64,000 bases of DNA from Thiotrichales bacterium (GTDB lineage Bacteria > Pseudomonadota > Gammaproteobacteria > HK1). The translations under genes and the position numbers were made by a program. Positions 7,933 through 16,590 of the stretch are shown one piece after another (position 1 is the stretch's first letter; each line of letters begins with the position of its first letter). The stretch lies in the NCBI GenBank assembly GCA_026709935.1, contig JAPOSC010000033.1:62001-126000 (forward strand), in the 5' to 3' direction. The notes beneath the pieces were generated by a model. It worked only from the letters and a program-made list of their open reading frames with translations, made no database searches and had not been told where the DNA came from.

Positions 7933-9351
7933 TCAGGTCGAACCGAACGGCAGGCGAAGCTGCACACCTTCCGGTGGCTGCAGGTAATCCTGCATCATCG
8001 ACATTCCAAGCACCGGGCCACCGCTCTCGATATCTGCTCTCCAACTGCCCTTGAGCGGATAACATCGCAGACCACGCACGGATGATTCGCCGCATCGCAC
8101 CACGGCTTCTTGTGCCAGCAATACATCGTCCGGACTCTGAAGCTGCAAGAAATAGGGAGAATGGGTCGCCAGAATCACCTGGCGCATGACGTTTCCCGCA
8201 TCAATCGGACCGGCGACATCCACCGCCAAATCCCGAATCAGCTCCGCCATGGCCGACAGTCGTTCGGGATGAATACCGTTCTCCGGCTCCTCTATGCATA
8301 TCAAGCCTGTGGTTTCCGGATCCTCGGCCAGCACCGAGAGCGCAAGGAATCGCAACGTACCGTCCGAAATCGCGTTCGCCGCAAATCGCTGGCCGCCGAC
8401 TTCAGTCACCGACAGTGTCAGAAGTTCGCGTACGTCGTCCCGTTCGACCTCGACGTTGGTCACCGGCACAAGCTCTGCAAGCCTGGACGAAATTCTTCCG
8501 ACGACACTGCCGTCCGGACCTTCCATCTGTTTCAACCGATACAGGGCAGCGGCAAGATGCGCTCCATTGTCGGAGACGACAGTCGGATCTCTTGCAAGGC
8601 GGTCGGGACGACGCATGGCGCTCGGTTCGAATGAAAGCAACCGCCATTTCTGCATCTCCCTGCGCGCAGCGAGCACGGTCGGAGTCGCAACCGTATTGGT
8701 CGTACCCACGATTGTTCGTGGCGCAGAGCGAGCCGGGGCTCGCTGGCCGGGGCCTCTCGATCCACCATCCTGATGGACGATGATCTCCGCTGCCCCATCC
8801 ATACCCGGTTCCGTCGAGATATACCCTGTCTTCGCGAACCTCCGATTGCGAACCACCTTGTCCCTGAATTCCGACTTGGAATGAGAAAATCGGAGCCTTT
8901 TTCTGGCGTCGCCCTGCCGAATATGGTGCAAGGATTCCGAACGGAGCTCCATATCGAAAATGGACCGGGGGGACTTGTTGGAAGGAGCATATTTCTTGCC
9001 GATTTCGACTTCGTACCGCAGAAAAGTCGAGGTGGCCTTGCCCGGACGGCCGAAGTCATCGGTGACGTCCTGCTCGACCAGCATCTCGGCGGCGAGCGTG
9101 AAGGAATCTCTGCTCGTCGACTCCGCGCGGAAGAACAGGTCATCCAGTCGGGCGGTATCTTCGGTCCGCGCCCGGACGCGAACTGCGGCTTCGAGAATCG
9201 AATGATCGGCCAGCAGAGACAGAAAGTGGATGGCATCGAAGATGTTGGACTTTCCAGTTCCGTTCTGTCCGGCAATGCAGGTGTACGGACCGAAGTCCAC
9301 GGCAAACCCGATGAGATTCTTGAATCCATCGACTTCGAGACGGGTCAGCAT
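7933..9351 (-). CDS. ABC-type AAA ATPase (AAA_15/AAA_21, OLD-like)
   Basis: A 472-residue SMC/OLD-type ATPase. Walker A GQNGTGKS is at residues 28-35, a signature-like AISDGTLRF near 325, Walker B ICIEEPENGIHPE near 350, and the switch His in ATHSPYF near 398. The start MLTRLEVDGFKNL is typical of AAA_15/AAA_21 proteins; the frame's longer N-terminal extension (to 9399) looks non-coding. The TOPRIM-like gene follows at once on the same strand. ATPase plus separate TOPRIM is the layout of PARIS (AriA/AriB) and resembles split OLD/Gabija systems. GC is visibly lower than in neighbours, consistent with transfer. Confidence 0.85.
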   Translation of the reverse strand: MLTRLEVDGFKNLIGFAVDFGPYTCIAGQNGTGKSNIFDAIHFLSLLADHSILEAAVRVRARTEDTARLDDLFFRAESTSRDSFTLAAEMLVEQDVTDDFGRPGKATSTFLRYEVEIGKKYAPSNKSPRSIFDMELRSESLHHIRQGDARKRLRFSHSKSEFRDKVVRNRRFAKTGYISTEPGMDGAAEIIVHQDGGSRGPGQRAPARSAPRTIVGTTNTVATPTVLAARREMQKWRLLSFEPSAMRRPDRLARDPTVVSDNGAHLAAALYRLKQMEGPDGSVVGRISSRLAELVPVTNVEVERDDVRELLTLSVTEVGGQRFAANAISDGTLRFLALSVLAEDPETTGLICIEEPENGIHPERLSAMAELIRDLAVDVAGPIDAGNVMRQVILATHSPYFLQLQSPDDVLLAQEAVVRCGESSVRGLRCYPLKGSWRADIESGGPVLGMSMMQDYLQPPEGVQLRLPFGST

Positions 9352-9713
9352 TTCGCGTGGTCTGCCTCTGCCGGGGCGGTGTTCGAGATCCAGATCCAAT
9401 CGCGTCCCACTACCGCCATTGTACCGTCAAGACAACAATCCGACCGTGAACCCGCAACGGGATCGGCGGGCGGCGCGAGCGGCACCGGCAGGTCGCCCTT
9501 CAGCACCATCCCGTGCCGGCGTCGCTCCACCCCAGGGTAGGGAATCGGCGCCGTCAACCGCACACCGCAAGCTGCAATCTCGCCGCCCGGCAAACACGGC
9601 GGGAAGCCGGCGGGCGCGGTCACGGTACCGATCGAGTGGTCACGACAGGACGGGACCACTCGACCCGGAACCCAGGGTTGTCGATACCGTCACCAATGCC
9701 GCCGATCGTGCAG
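9352..9713. other. Intergenic stretch without a convincing gene
   Basis: 362 bases between the ATPase start and the selenoprotein stop. Open frames exist on both strands but none resembles a known protein or has a good start site. The only structure I see is a pair of 22-base direct repeats (separate entry). The ATPase promoter should be in the part nearest 9360. Confidence 0.5.
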
Positions 9714-9723
9714 TCACGACAGG
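9628..9723. repeat. Pair of 22-bp direct repeats
   Basis: Copy one (9628-9649) and copy two (9702-9723) share ccgatcg and tcacgacagg exactly, with a variable 5-base middle. The second copy overlaps the last codons and stop of the selenoprotein gene. Could be protein-binding sites or a recombination scar. Confidence 0.55.
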
Positions 9724-10634
9724 AACACGCAGCCCCGGCATCCGCCGCGCTCGATCGCCGCTTCGGCCGCGATCCGATCGTCCTCGCACTGGTACTGCGG
9801 ATCGGGATGCCGCTCGATGCGGTCGTCCCCGCTCGCGCCGTCGGGATGCGGACGCATCACCGAATCCTTCCAGGCGTCGTCCTTGCTCCATCGGTACGCC
9901 AGCCGGCGTATCGTCCCCGGCGTGTCGATGGTGACGAGCGCTTCCAGCGCATCGCGCAGAATCCGCCGCTGCAGCGCCGTGTCATGCGGCTTCCCCGCCG
10001 TGTGTCCGAGCGGGAAGTCGAGGTACACCGCCCGCGGCGGACGAACGGCAGCGGTGATCGAGTACGCACTCGACATGGAGAGGGTCGGGATCCCGCGGCT
10101 TTCGATCTCTCGTGCGATCAGTCCCACGGACTGATGGCACACCGGTCAGGCCGGTACGAGCAGCGCGGCGTCGACCGCGTCCTCCTCCATGCGCTCGGCG
10201 AGCGCGGGCGCGAGGCGTTCACGGACCCGGCGCGCCGAGTAGATGCCGCCCATGAACGTGTACGCGTTGGGGGCGACCTCCCCGATACCGCCGTCGCCCG
10301 CCTCCGCGCGGAGCGTCGCGAGCGGGAACACCACGTTCGGATCGGAGCGGGCGCTGGTGAGGTCGTAAGCGAAGTGCGTCGCCCGGAGCTCGGACATCTC
10401 GCAGTCGCGGGGGATGATCCGGTAGCTCGAGTCGTCCCGGTAGTGGAACGCAATCTGGCCGACGCGATAGACCCCCCCGGAGGCGATCAGCCCGATCCGC
10501 GACCCCGCGAGCGGCTTCGCCATCGGCGCGAACGGGGGCTCGTCGTCGTTGCGGACCCACTGGTACGGCGGGTAGCCGAGCGCTCCGTACCGTTCTGCGG
10601 TGCGCTCGATGTAGTCGACCGGCGGCCTGGACAT
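9714..10634 (-). CDS. PrdB/GrdB-family selenoprotein (in-frame UGA read as Sec)
   Basis: Two frames separated by a single in-frame TGA at 10146-10148 join into one 306-residue protein. The upstream part ends ALLVPA and the downstream part resumes PVCHQSVGLIAREIE, so the TGA codon falls exactly where the glycine/betaine/sarcosine/D-proline reductase selenoprotein B family has the first residue of a (U/C)PVCHQ redox motif, giving U-P-V-C. Sequence on both sides stays family-like (LIASGGVYRVG; DFPLGHTAGKP). A stem-loop suitable as a bacterial SECIS follows the UGA. The start is ATG 10634 with AAGGAG seven bases upstream. Ordinary gene calling would report two fragments or a pseudogene. Substrate unknown; no Grd/Prd partner genes or Sec machinery are nearby. 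Confidence 0.85.
10112..10148 (-). promoter_or_regulatory. Sec UGA codon with bacterial SECIS hairpin
   Basis: The UGA occupies 10148-10146. Starting six bases later, GTGC (10140-10137) pairs with GCAC (10115-10112), then a C/C mismatch, then ATCAGTCC (10135-10128) pairs perfectly with GGACTGAT (10124-10117) around a GUG loop. The apical GU lies about 20 bases after the UGA, as in the fdhF SECIS that binds SelB. Confidence 0.75.
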
Positions 10635-10741
10635 GGATTCGCTCCTTCGTCGCGGCGTCATGCGCCCGGAGCACGAAGATAATGCGGGCGTCTCCGGTCC
10701 CACAAGGCTCGTCTTCAATGAACGACCCCTCACGCCGAACA

Positions 10742-10816
10742 GGAATCTGCGCTCGAAATTGCCCCGGACGAACGCTCCGGAGATCGAAATCTCGCCGGAA
10801 TCGCACCACGGGCCAA
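10742..10816 (+). repeat. Dispersed intergenic repeat, copy 1
   Basis: About 75 bases, 89% identical to copy 2 (12582-12656). It lies between the membrane protein stop and the selenoprotein start, and its repeat orientation is opposite to those genes. On the transcribed (minus) strand GAGAT and ATCTC (10780-10793) can form a stem closed by a UUCG tetraloop. Confidence 0.85.
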
Positions 10817-10830
10817 CAGGCGGTGGCCTC

Positions 10831-11220
10831 TCACGCCGCCGCGCTTCGCGGCGCGTACTCCTCCCGCCTCGCGAGCAGATGCCCCAGCATCAGGCAGAAG
10901 CAGCCGAGCACGAAGAGCTTGTTGATGAACCAGTTCGTGGTCCACAGGGTCCACTCGGGCGCACCGAGGAACAGCACGAACTTCGTCACCACGATCCCGA
11001 TCTCGAGGACGGCGACGACGAGCGCCAGCAGACAGGTGTAGCGCGGGCGCGCGAGCAGGGCCCAGCCGAGCCAGACATGCACCACCGGCCAGAAGTCGAG
11101 GTAGACGTGCGTGGCGGGCGAAAGTCCGTGGGCGAGGGCCCAGGCGACGGGGAAGAGGTACTTGATGACCACCGTCCACGCGGCGAGGACGAACAGGAAA
11201 TGGGCGAGAAATACGGTCAT
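10831..11220 (-). CDS. Small four-helix membrane protein, unknown function
   Basis: A 129-residue protein with about four hydrophobic segments: FLAHFLFVLAAWTVVIKYLF, a second around HVYLDFWPVVHVWLGWALL, a third around LLALVVAVLEIGIVVTKFVL, and a fourth around LFVLGCFCLMLGHLL. I do not recognise the family; the size and layout recall small DUF/DoxX-like inner-membrane proteins. It starts 41 bases after the aldo/keto reductase gene on the same strand and may be its membrane partner. Confidence 0.75.
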   Translation of the reverse strand: MTVFLAHFLFVLAAWTVVIKYLFPVAWALAHGLSPATHVYLDFWPVVHVWLGWALLARPRYTCLLALVVAVLEIGIVVTKFVLFLGAPEWTLWTTNWFINKLFVLGCFCLMLGHLLARREEYAPRSAAA

Positions 11221-11261
11221 GGCCCGGCGACCCGATGCACCCGTGGATCGCGCCCGACCGC

Positions 11262-12458
11262 TCAGCCGAGCCGCGTCGCCGCGTCGCGCGTGAACGCGGG
11301 GATCGGAATGCCGTGCGGACAGGCACCCAGGCACGGCGTCCCGTCGCACCCGAGACAGGCGCCGGCCCCCGCGCCGAGCGCCGCGTAGTCGGCGCGGGCG
11401 AGTCGGGGATCGCCGTAGTCCACATCGTACATGCGGGTGCGCAGCACCTCCGGGATCGCGACCCCGGCGGGGCAACTCGCCTCGCAGACATTGCATCCGT
11501 GCCGGCAGTACCGGGCATCCTGCAACATCGCGTAGCGCGCGAGCAGATGCATGTCGGCCGCGCCGACGGGGCCGGAGCCCGAGGCGGCAACGTACTCGTC
11601 GATGCCGGCGGCGCTGGTCATCGAGATCACGAGACCGTCCACATGGGGGCTCGACAGAGCCCACCGGAACGCAGCCTGCGCGAAGGTGGCTCCGCCCGTC
11701 TCCCAGGGGCGCATGTCATTGATGCGCGCCCCCATCAGCACCTTCATCGCGACCACCCCGACTCCCTTCGCGCTCGCCCGCTCCACGGCCCGTCCCAGCT
11801 CGGGCTGGAGCGCCACGAAGTGGAGCTGCGCGCGCAGCTTCTCGTAGAAGCTCGGGTCCTGCGCAAAGTTCCAGGCGACGAGGACCACGTCGGCGAGGTC
11901 ATGGTCGACCGCATGGTCAAGGCACTCGACGAGCGCGCCTCCGTGGCCGGACATGCCCCGGAAGCGGATCTTGCCGTCCCGGATCGCCCGGTCGGTGAAC
12001 TCCGCCCACTCGGGGTTCTTCAGCCGACGCACGTCGTTGACGGCGTGGTTGAAGTAGATGTCCACGTAGTCGGTGCGCAGGCGCCGCAACGACCCTTCGA
12101 GGGCGGACATCATCTGGCGGCGGGATTCGCTGCTCCACGTCTTGTGCTTCGACGCGATGACGTAGCGGTGGCGCTCGCCCTCGAGCGCCTCCCCGATCGC
12201 CTCCTCCGCCCGGCCGGCTCGATAGCTCTCGGCGGTGTCGAAGTAGGTGACGCCGCGCGCCACCGCATGGCGGACGAGTTCCGGATCGGCCGACCGGCTG
12301 GATCCGAACGAGATGTCGGAGACGCGCAAGCCGGTGTTTCCGAGCGTGACGTAGCGCCGGACGCGAGGCGCATCGGCGCGCGCGGCGCCGGAGCCGAGCC
12401 CGGCGAGACCCGCCGTCAGTCCGGCTCCCGCACCGAGAAACCGCCGCCGGTCCATCAT
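11262..12458 (-). CDS. Tat-exported aldo/keto reductase with C-terminal 4Fe-4S motifs
   Basis: A 398-residue protein. It opens with a twin-arginine signal (RRRFLGAGAG) and an Ala-rich stretch ending near ARADA, so it should be exported folded with its cofactors. Residues 40-290 are an aldo/keto reductase barrel (LGNTGLRVSDISFGSS, DTAESY, the Lys in ASKHKTW). The C-terminal part has two cysteine clusters: CRHGCNVCEASCP, matching a 4Fe-4S site, and CLGCDGTPCLGACPHG. Members of this iron-sulfur AKR group probably use electron carriers rather than NADPH alone. The start follows a GGAGG ten bases upstream. Substrate unknown. Confidence 0.85.
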   Translation of the reverse strand: MMDRRRFLGAGAGLTAGLAGLGSGAARADAPRVRRYVTLGNTGLRVSDISFGSSRSADPELVRHAVARGVTYFDTAESYRAGRAEEAIGEALEGERHRYVIASKHKTWSSESRRQMMSALEGSLRRLRTDYVDIYFNHAVNDVRRLKNPEWAEFTDRAIRDGKIRFRGMSGHGGALVECLDHAVDHDLADVVLVAWNFAQDPSFYEKLRAQLHFVALQPELGRAVERASAKGVGVVAMKVLMGARINDMRPWETGGATFAQAAFRWALSSPHVDGLVISMTSAAGIDEYVAASGSGPVGAADMHLLARYAMLQDARYCRHGCNVCEASCPAGVAIPEVLRTRMYDVDYGDPRLARADYAALGAGAGACLGCDGTPCLGACPHGIPIPAFTRDAATRLG

Positions 12459-12566
12459 CGCCGCTTCGCCTCCCGAATCGCGCACGACATGGCAGTCACA
12501 GCCTCCTGGGGTTCGAGCAGCTTCATTCTTCGGCCAAAGTCGGCACCGCCCTGGCCTGGGCACAGG

Positions 12567-12656
12567 AATTCCCGCCAGGCCGGAACTTGCGCTCGAAATG
12601 GCCCCGAACGGACGCTCCGAAGGTCGAAATCTCGTCGGAATCGCACCACGGGCCAA
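12567..12656 (+). repeat. Dispersed intergenic repeat, copy 2
   Basis: Same element as copy 1, including the leading AATTCCCGCC block (12567-12577) also seen in copies 3 and 4. It lies between the stop of the pucG-like gene and the start of the aldo/keto reductase and is antiparallel to both genes. Confidence 0.85.
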
Positions 12657-12683
12657 CCTCTCGGAGCGTCGACGGGAATCGGC

Positions 12684-13910
12684 CTACGTATCCCACTCCG
12701 CGAGTGCCGCGTCCACTCCCGCCCCTGGCGCGCTGGCATGGCCAAACCGGCGCAACGTCACCTCCAGCGCGGCCAGACACGTCATCACGTTGTCCCGCCG
12801 ACACCCGTACCCCATGGTGCCGATCCGCCAGATCCGGCCGTGCAGCGGGCCGAACGAGGTTCCGATCTCCAGGCCGAAGTCCTCGAGCAGCGCCGCGCGC
12901 ACCGCATCCCCCGGGACGCCGTCGGGGATGTACACGCCGGTCACGTTGGGCATCTTGTGGGCCTGATCGCCGAACAGATCCAGCCCCATGGCGGCAAGGC
13001 CCGCAGTCATCGCACGGCTCGCCCGGGCGTGGCGGTCGAACCGGGGTTCGAGCCCCTCGTCCACCACGATGCGGGCGCATTCCCGCGCTGCGTAGAGCAT
13101 GGAGGTCGCCTCGGTGTGGTGGTTCAGCCTCGACTCGCTCCAATAGTCCATCAGCATCGACAGATCGAAGTAGTTCGACTGGATGATGCGCCCGGCGCCG
13201 GCCTCGTAGTCATCCGGACGGATACCCTGCTCCACGTGCCGGCGCGACCGCACCACCGCCTCCACCCGGTCGTTGAAGGTCACCGGCGCGATGCCCGGCG
13301 GGCCGGACAGGCACTTCTGCAACCCGGCGGACACCGCGTCGAGCTGCCAGGCGTCGGTCTCCAGCGGCATGCCGGTGACCGACGCGGTGGCGTCGACATG
13401 CACCAGCGCGCCGTGGTCGCGGCAGATGCGGCCGACCGCGTCCAGAGGCTGGGCCATGGTGGTCGACGTGTCTCCCTGCACGAGGGCGACGAGCTTCGGG
13501 CGGTGTCGCTTCACTGCGTCCTTGATCTGCTGCGGGTCGAACACCGTGCCCCACTCGGTCTCGATGGTGACGACCTCGGCCCGGCATCGGTGCGCGATCT
13601 CGCACAGCAAGTGCCCGAACCGCCCGAAGACCGGCACCAGCACCCGGTCGCCCGGCTCCAGCACGGAGACCAGAACCACCTCGATGCCGGCGCGGGCGGT
13701 GCCATCGACCAGCAGCGTCCAGCGGTTGGCGGTGCGGAACACCTGCCGGTAGAGCGCCATCACCTCGTTCATGTACTCGGTGAAACGCGGATCGAATTGC
13801 CCGAGCAACGGCAGCGACATTGCCTGCAGCACGCGGGGGTCGACATCCACCGGGCCGGGACCCATCAGGCGGCGCGGCGGAGGGTTCAGGGGTTCGAACG
13901 GCTGGTTCAT
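12684..13910 (-). CDS. pucG: Class V aminotransferase, likely (S)-ureidoglycine-glyoxylate aminotransferase
   Basis: A 408-residue PLP-dependent aminotransferase of the alanine-glyoxylate/PucG type. N-terminal MGPGPVDVDPRVLQAM and LVDGTARAGIEVVL are family blocks; the cofactor lysine is in VSAGLQKCLSGPPG, after the PLP-ring Asp in HVDATASVTG. PucG transfers the amino group of ureidoglycine to glyoxylate, giving oxalurate and glycine in purine breakdown. The adjacent allantoinase-like gene supports this over serine-glyoxylate or alanine-glyoxylate transamination. The start is the ATG after GAGG; the gene lies 195 bases downstream of puuE on the same strand. Confidence 0.82.
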   Translation of the reverse strand: MNQPFEPLNPPPRRLMGPGPVDVDPRVLQAMSLPLLGQFDPRFTEYMNEVMALYRQVFRTANRWTLLVDGTARAGIEVVLVSVLEPGDRVLVPVFGRFGHLLCEIAHRCRAEVVTIETEWGTVFDPQQIKDAVKRHRPKLVALVQGDTSTTMAQPLDAVGRICRDHGALVHVDATASVTGMPLETDAWQLDAVSAGLQKCLSGPPGIAPVTFNDRVEAVVRSRRHVEQGIRPDDYEAGAGRIIQSNYFDLSMLMDYWSESRLNHHTEATSMLYAARECARIVVDEGLEPRFDRHARASRAMTAGLAAMGLDLFGDQAHKMPNVTGVYIPDGVPGDAVRAALLEDFGLEIGTSFGPLHGRIWRIGTMGYGCRRDNVMTCLAALEVTLRRFGHASAPGAGVDAALAEWDT

Positions 13911-14105
13911 GAAGGATCCTCGTGCATGGTTGGTTCGGATACTGCGAAATCGCGCGAGAACACGGCCCGGCCGGCGAAGGGCGGCACCGTTCGATGGAGG
14001 CGGTCGCGGATGCAAGCCTCCTGAAGCTTCGGACCGCGATCCGCGCAGAGGCACGATATGGGGGTTCGAAGCGACGGACGGCTCATGGTTCGAAGCGCCT
14101 GTGCA

Positions 14106-15020
14106 TCAGGGCCGGTGGTGCGCATGCCAGTGGCGGGCGATGTCGATGCGTCGGGTCACCCACACGCCGTCGTGCCCGGCGACGTGGTCGAGGAACCGTT
14201 CGAGTCCGGCGGCACGGCCCGGCCGTCCGGCGAGCCGGCAATGGAGCCCGACCGACATCATCTTCGGGCTCTCGGCCCCCTCGCGGTAGAGCATGTCGAA
14301 GCTGTCGCGCAGATAGGCGAAGAACTGATCTCCCGAATTGAACCCCTGCGCGGTGGCGAAGCGCATGTCGTTCGCGTCCAGGGTGTAGGGGATCACCAGA
14401 TGCGGTCCGTGCGGAGCGTCTTCCCAGTACGGCAGGTCGTCCGCGTAGGAGTCGGAGTCGTAGAGGAAGCCGCCGTCGACCTTGACCAGATCGCGCGTGC
14501 CGGGGCTGGTCCGGCCGGTGTACCAGCCGAGCGGCCGGGCGCCGGTGACCCGGGTGTGAATCGCCATGGCCTGCTCGAAGTGCGCGCGCTCGATGTCGAT
14601 CGGCACGCACTGGTAGTCGATCCAGCGCAGCCCGTGGCTCGCGATCTCCCAGTCCGCCTCCCGCATCGCCGCCACCGCCTCGGGGTTGCGCTCCAGAGCC
14701 ATCGCCACGCCGTAGACGGTGACCGGCAGCCCGCGCCGCGTGAACAGCCGCCACAGCCGCCAGAATCCGGCCCGGGAGCCGTACTCGTAGATCGACTCCA
14801 TGTTCATGTGGCGCACCCCCGCCAGTGGCTGCGCCCCGACGATCTCGGACAGGAACGCCTCCGACGCCGCATCGCCGTGCAGCACGCAGTTCTCGCCGCC
14901 CTCCTCGTAGTTGATAACAAACTGGAGCGCGATGCGGGCGCCGCCCGGCCAGTGCGGATCGGGCGGGGTACGGCCGTAGCCGCGCATATCCCGGGGGTAC
15001 GGAGTCTGATGGCTGGTCAT
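14106..15020 (-). CDS. puuE: Polysaccharide deacetylase-fold allantoinase PuuE
   Basis: A 304-residue protein of the PuuE allantoinase group, which opens allantoin to allantoate using a polysaccharide-deacetylase fold rather than a metal amidohydrolase. RDMRGYGRTPPDP, INYEEGGENCVLHGD and ASHGLRWIDYQ are characteristic PuuE segments. Start MTSHQTPYP at 15020; only a weak ribosome-binding site. Upstream of pucG in the same orientation. A roughly 91% identical copy of its first 125 bases is found at 20001-20126, showing that this locus was once duplicated. Confidence 0.9.
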   Translation of the reverse strand: MTSHQTPYPRDMRGYGRTPPDPHWPGGARIALQFVINYEEGGENCVLHGDAASEAFLSEIVGAQPLAGVRHMNMESIYEYGSRAGFWRLWRLFTRRGLPVTVYGVAMALERNPEAVAAMREADWEIASHGLRWIDYQCVPIDIERAHFEQAMAIHTRVTGARPLGWYTGRTSPGTRDLVKVDGGFLYDSDSYADDLPYWEDAPHGPHLVIPYTLDANDMRFATAQGFNSGDQFFAYLRDSFDMLYREGAESPKMMSVGLHCRLAGRPGRAAGLERFLDHVAGHDGVWVTRRIDIARHWHAHHRP

Positions 15021-15252
15021 GGTGATGCGCTGCGAATACCCGTCGACCGAATCTGTCGGTGATGTATCGGGGGCGATACGTCGGGAGCGATGCGTCAGCA
15101 CCACCCCCGAACCGCAACATGACGTCCCCGAGGACACGTCCGGGTGTGGATAGTGGCCTGGATCGGCCCGATCATCCAGTCTGCAAGCCTCGACCCTTCA
15201 GGTCACGGGGCGGTCATGGCGTGCAATGTCCCGTTGCAGCGGCACTGCGCGG

Positions 15253-15280
15253 TTGACAGGCATTCACTTCTGGGAATACT
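15253..15280 (+). promoter_or_regulatory. Sigma-70-like promoter for the SsuABC-like operon
   Basis: TTGACA at 15253-15258, 16 bases, then AATACT at 15275-15280, about 70 bases upstream of the substrate-binding protein start. The rest of the 331-base gap between puuE and this gene (15021-15351) shows no gene. Confidence 0.5.
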
Positions 15281-15351
15281 CGGAATTCCGCGTCCCGTTC
15301 CGGACAACGCGGCTAAGGAACAATCATCGAGGCATTTCAGGAGGATGGACC

Positions 15352-16386
15352 ATGCCGAAAAACCACTCGGCTGCAATCAGCCGCCGAACGATCCTGAAGG
15401 GTGCAGCCGGGACCGCCGCCGCATTCGCGGTGCCGAGCTTCTTCGTCAGGCAGTCGCCGGCTGCCACTCATACGCTCCGGATCGGCATCATCCCCGCGTA
15501 CGCGTTCGGCATCTACTGGCTGGTACAGGACCAGGGATTCGCACCGGGCGTGAACATGGAGTTCAGCGTGTTTCCGTCCGGGCCGCCGGCCATCGAGGCG
15601 ATGGTGGGCGGATCGGTCGATGCCATTACCGTCGGGTCAGTGCCACCGCTAGCCGCGATGTACAGGAAGGTGGCCGACTTCCGGGAGATCTCGATCTGCG
15701 GTGACGCGTCGGGGCTGTTCACCATCTACGGGGCGCCCGACGTCAAGTCGCTGACGGATCTGGAGGGCCGCAAGATCGCGGTGACCTCCGGGACGAACTT
15801 CGACTTCTTCCTCGACGTGGTGCTGGCGAACAACGGCCTTCAGGACATGCCGCTGACACGGGTCAACATGGAGCCGATCGACGGCCAGGCCGCACTGATT
15901 GCGGGGGCGGTCGACGCGACGGTGCCGCTCGCCACCTCCCGCAAGCTCATCCAGGACCGGATGCCGGGATCGAACATCATCGCCGACGGAAGCAGGATTC
16001 CGCTGGAATCACGCCCGAGCATCATGGACGTGTTCATGACCACCCAGTCCGTGCTCGACGCCAACGAGCAGGCGTTCGTCGAAGTCGTCGCCGCCTTCCA
16101 CGAGAAAGGAGTGGGCATGCTTCGCAGCGACAACGCGGGCGTCGTCGCGCGAATGGTCGAGTGGCAGGCCGGGCTGGGTCGCGCGAGCGTCACCCCGGAG
16201 GATGTCGAGCCCCTGCTCAACGGCTACTTCTACTTCGACACACAGGAGATCAAGGACGTCTACGCGCGCGGCATTCTCACGAACGCGCTTCGCGTGCAGT
16301 CCGAGTTCCTGGTCGCGAACAACCGGATCGGCGGGATGCCGGATCTGGACGCACTGGTGTCGGACCAGATCATCCGACAGCTCTAG
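15352..16386 (+). CDS. ABC transporter substrate-binding protein (NMT1/SsuA/TauA type)
   Basis: A 344-residue periplasmic binding protein. A twin-arginine leader (SRRTILKGAAGTAAAFAVP) ends near residue 35; the mature part starts HTLRIGIIPAYAFG and has the two-lobe pattern of NMT1-like proteins (AMVGGSVDAITVGSVPP, IAGAVDATVPLA). An AGGAGG lies just upstream of the ATG. First gene of a four-gene plus-strand unit with permease, ATPase and sulfatase. The ligand is not evident; neighbouring purine genes and the sulfatase allow either an allantoin-like compound or an organosulfur compound. Confidence 0.88.
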   Translation: MPKNHSAAISRRTILKGAAGTAAAFAVPSFFVRQSPAATHTLRIGIIPAYAFGIYWLVQDQGFAPGVNMEFSVFPSGPPAIEAMVGGSVDAITVGSVPPLAAMYRKVADFREISICGDASGLFTIYGAPDVKSLTDLEGRKIAVTSGTNFDFFLDVVLANNGLQDMPLTRVNMEPIDGQAALIAGAVDATVPLATSRKLIQDRMPGSNIIADGSRIPLESRPSIMDVFMTTQSVLDANEQAFVEVVAAFHEKGVGMLRSDNAGVVARMVEWQAGLGRASVTPEDVEPLLNGYFYFDTQEIKDVYARGILTNALRVQSEFLVANNRIGGMPDLDALVSDQIIRQL

Positions 16387-16517
16387 CGCGCCAACACCAT
16401 TGAATTGATGGATCCAGGGGCTCCATCCGCGCCGATGCGCGAATTCCGGTACGAGCCAGTCATCCATCAGCGGTGAATTGTCGAGCCGCTGGTCGGCGGG
16501 GGATCGACCGTTCGCAC

Positions 16518-16548
16518 GCGCCGGGGCACTCGACGGGTGCCCCGGCGC
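16518..16548 (+). promoter_or_regulatory. GC-rich stem-loop after substrate-binding protein gene
   Basis: GCGCCGGGGCAC and GTGCCCCGGCGC form a perfect 12-bp stem with a 7-base loop. No T-tract follows, so it is more likely an mRNA-stabilising or partial-attenuation hairpin that keeps binding-protein mRNA in excess over permease mRNA. Confidence 0.7.
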
Positions 16549-16590
16549 ATCGCGTCCGGCCAGCCTGCACGAGCCGCACGGGAGTCCGGG

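Noticed and set aside
9345-9659. 104-codon minus-strand frame between the ATPase and the selenoprotein
   Set aside because: No family resemblance, no ribosome-binding site, overlaps the ATPase start; more likely non-coding.
9628-9713. Possible continuation of the selenoprotein through its TGA at 9714
   Set aside because: Reading this TGA as Sec gives only seven more codons before another TGA, and no SECIS-like hairpin follows.
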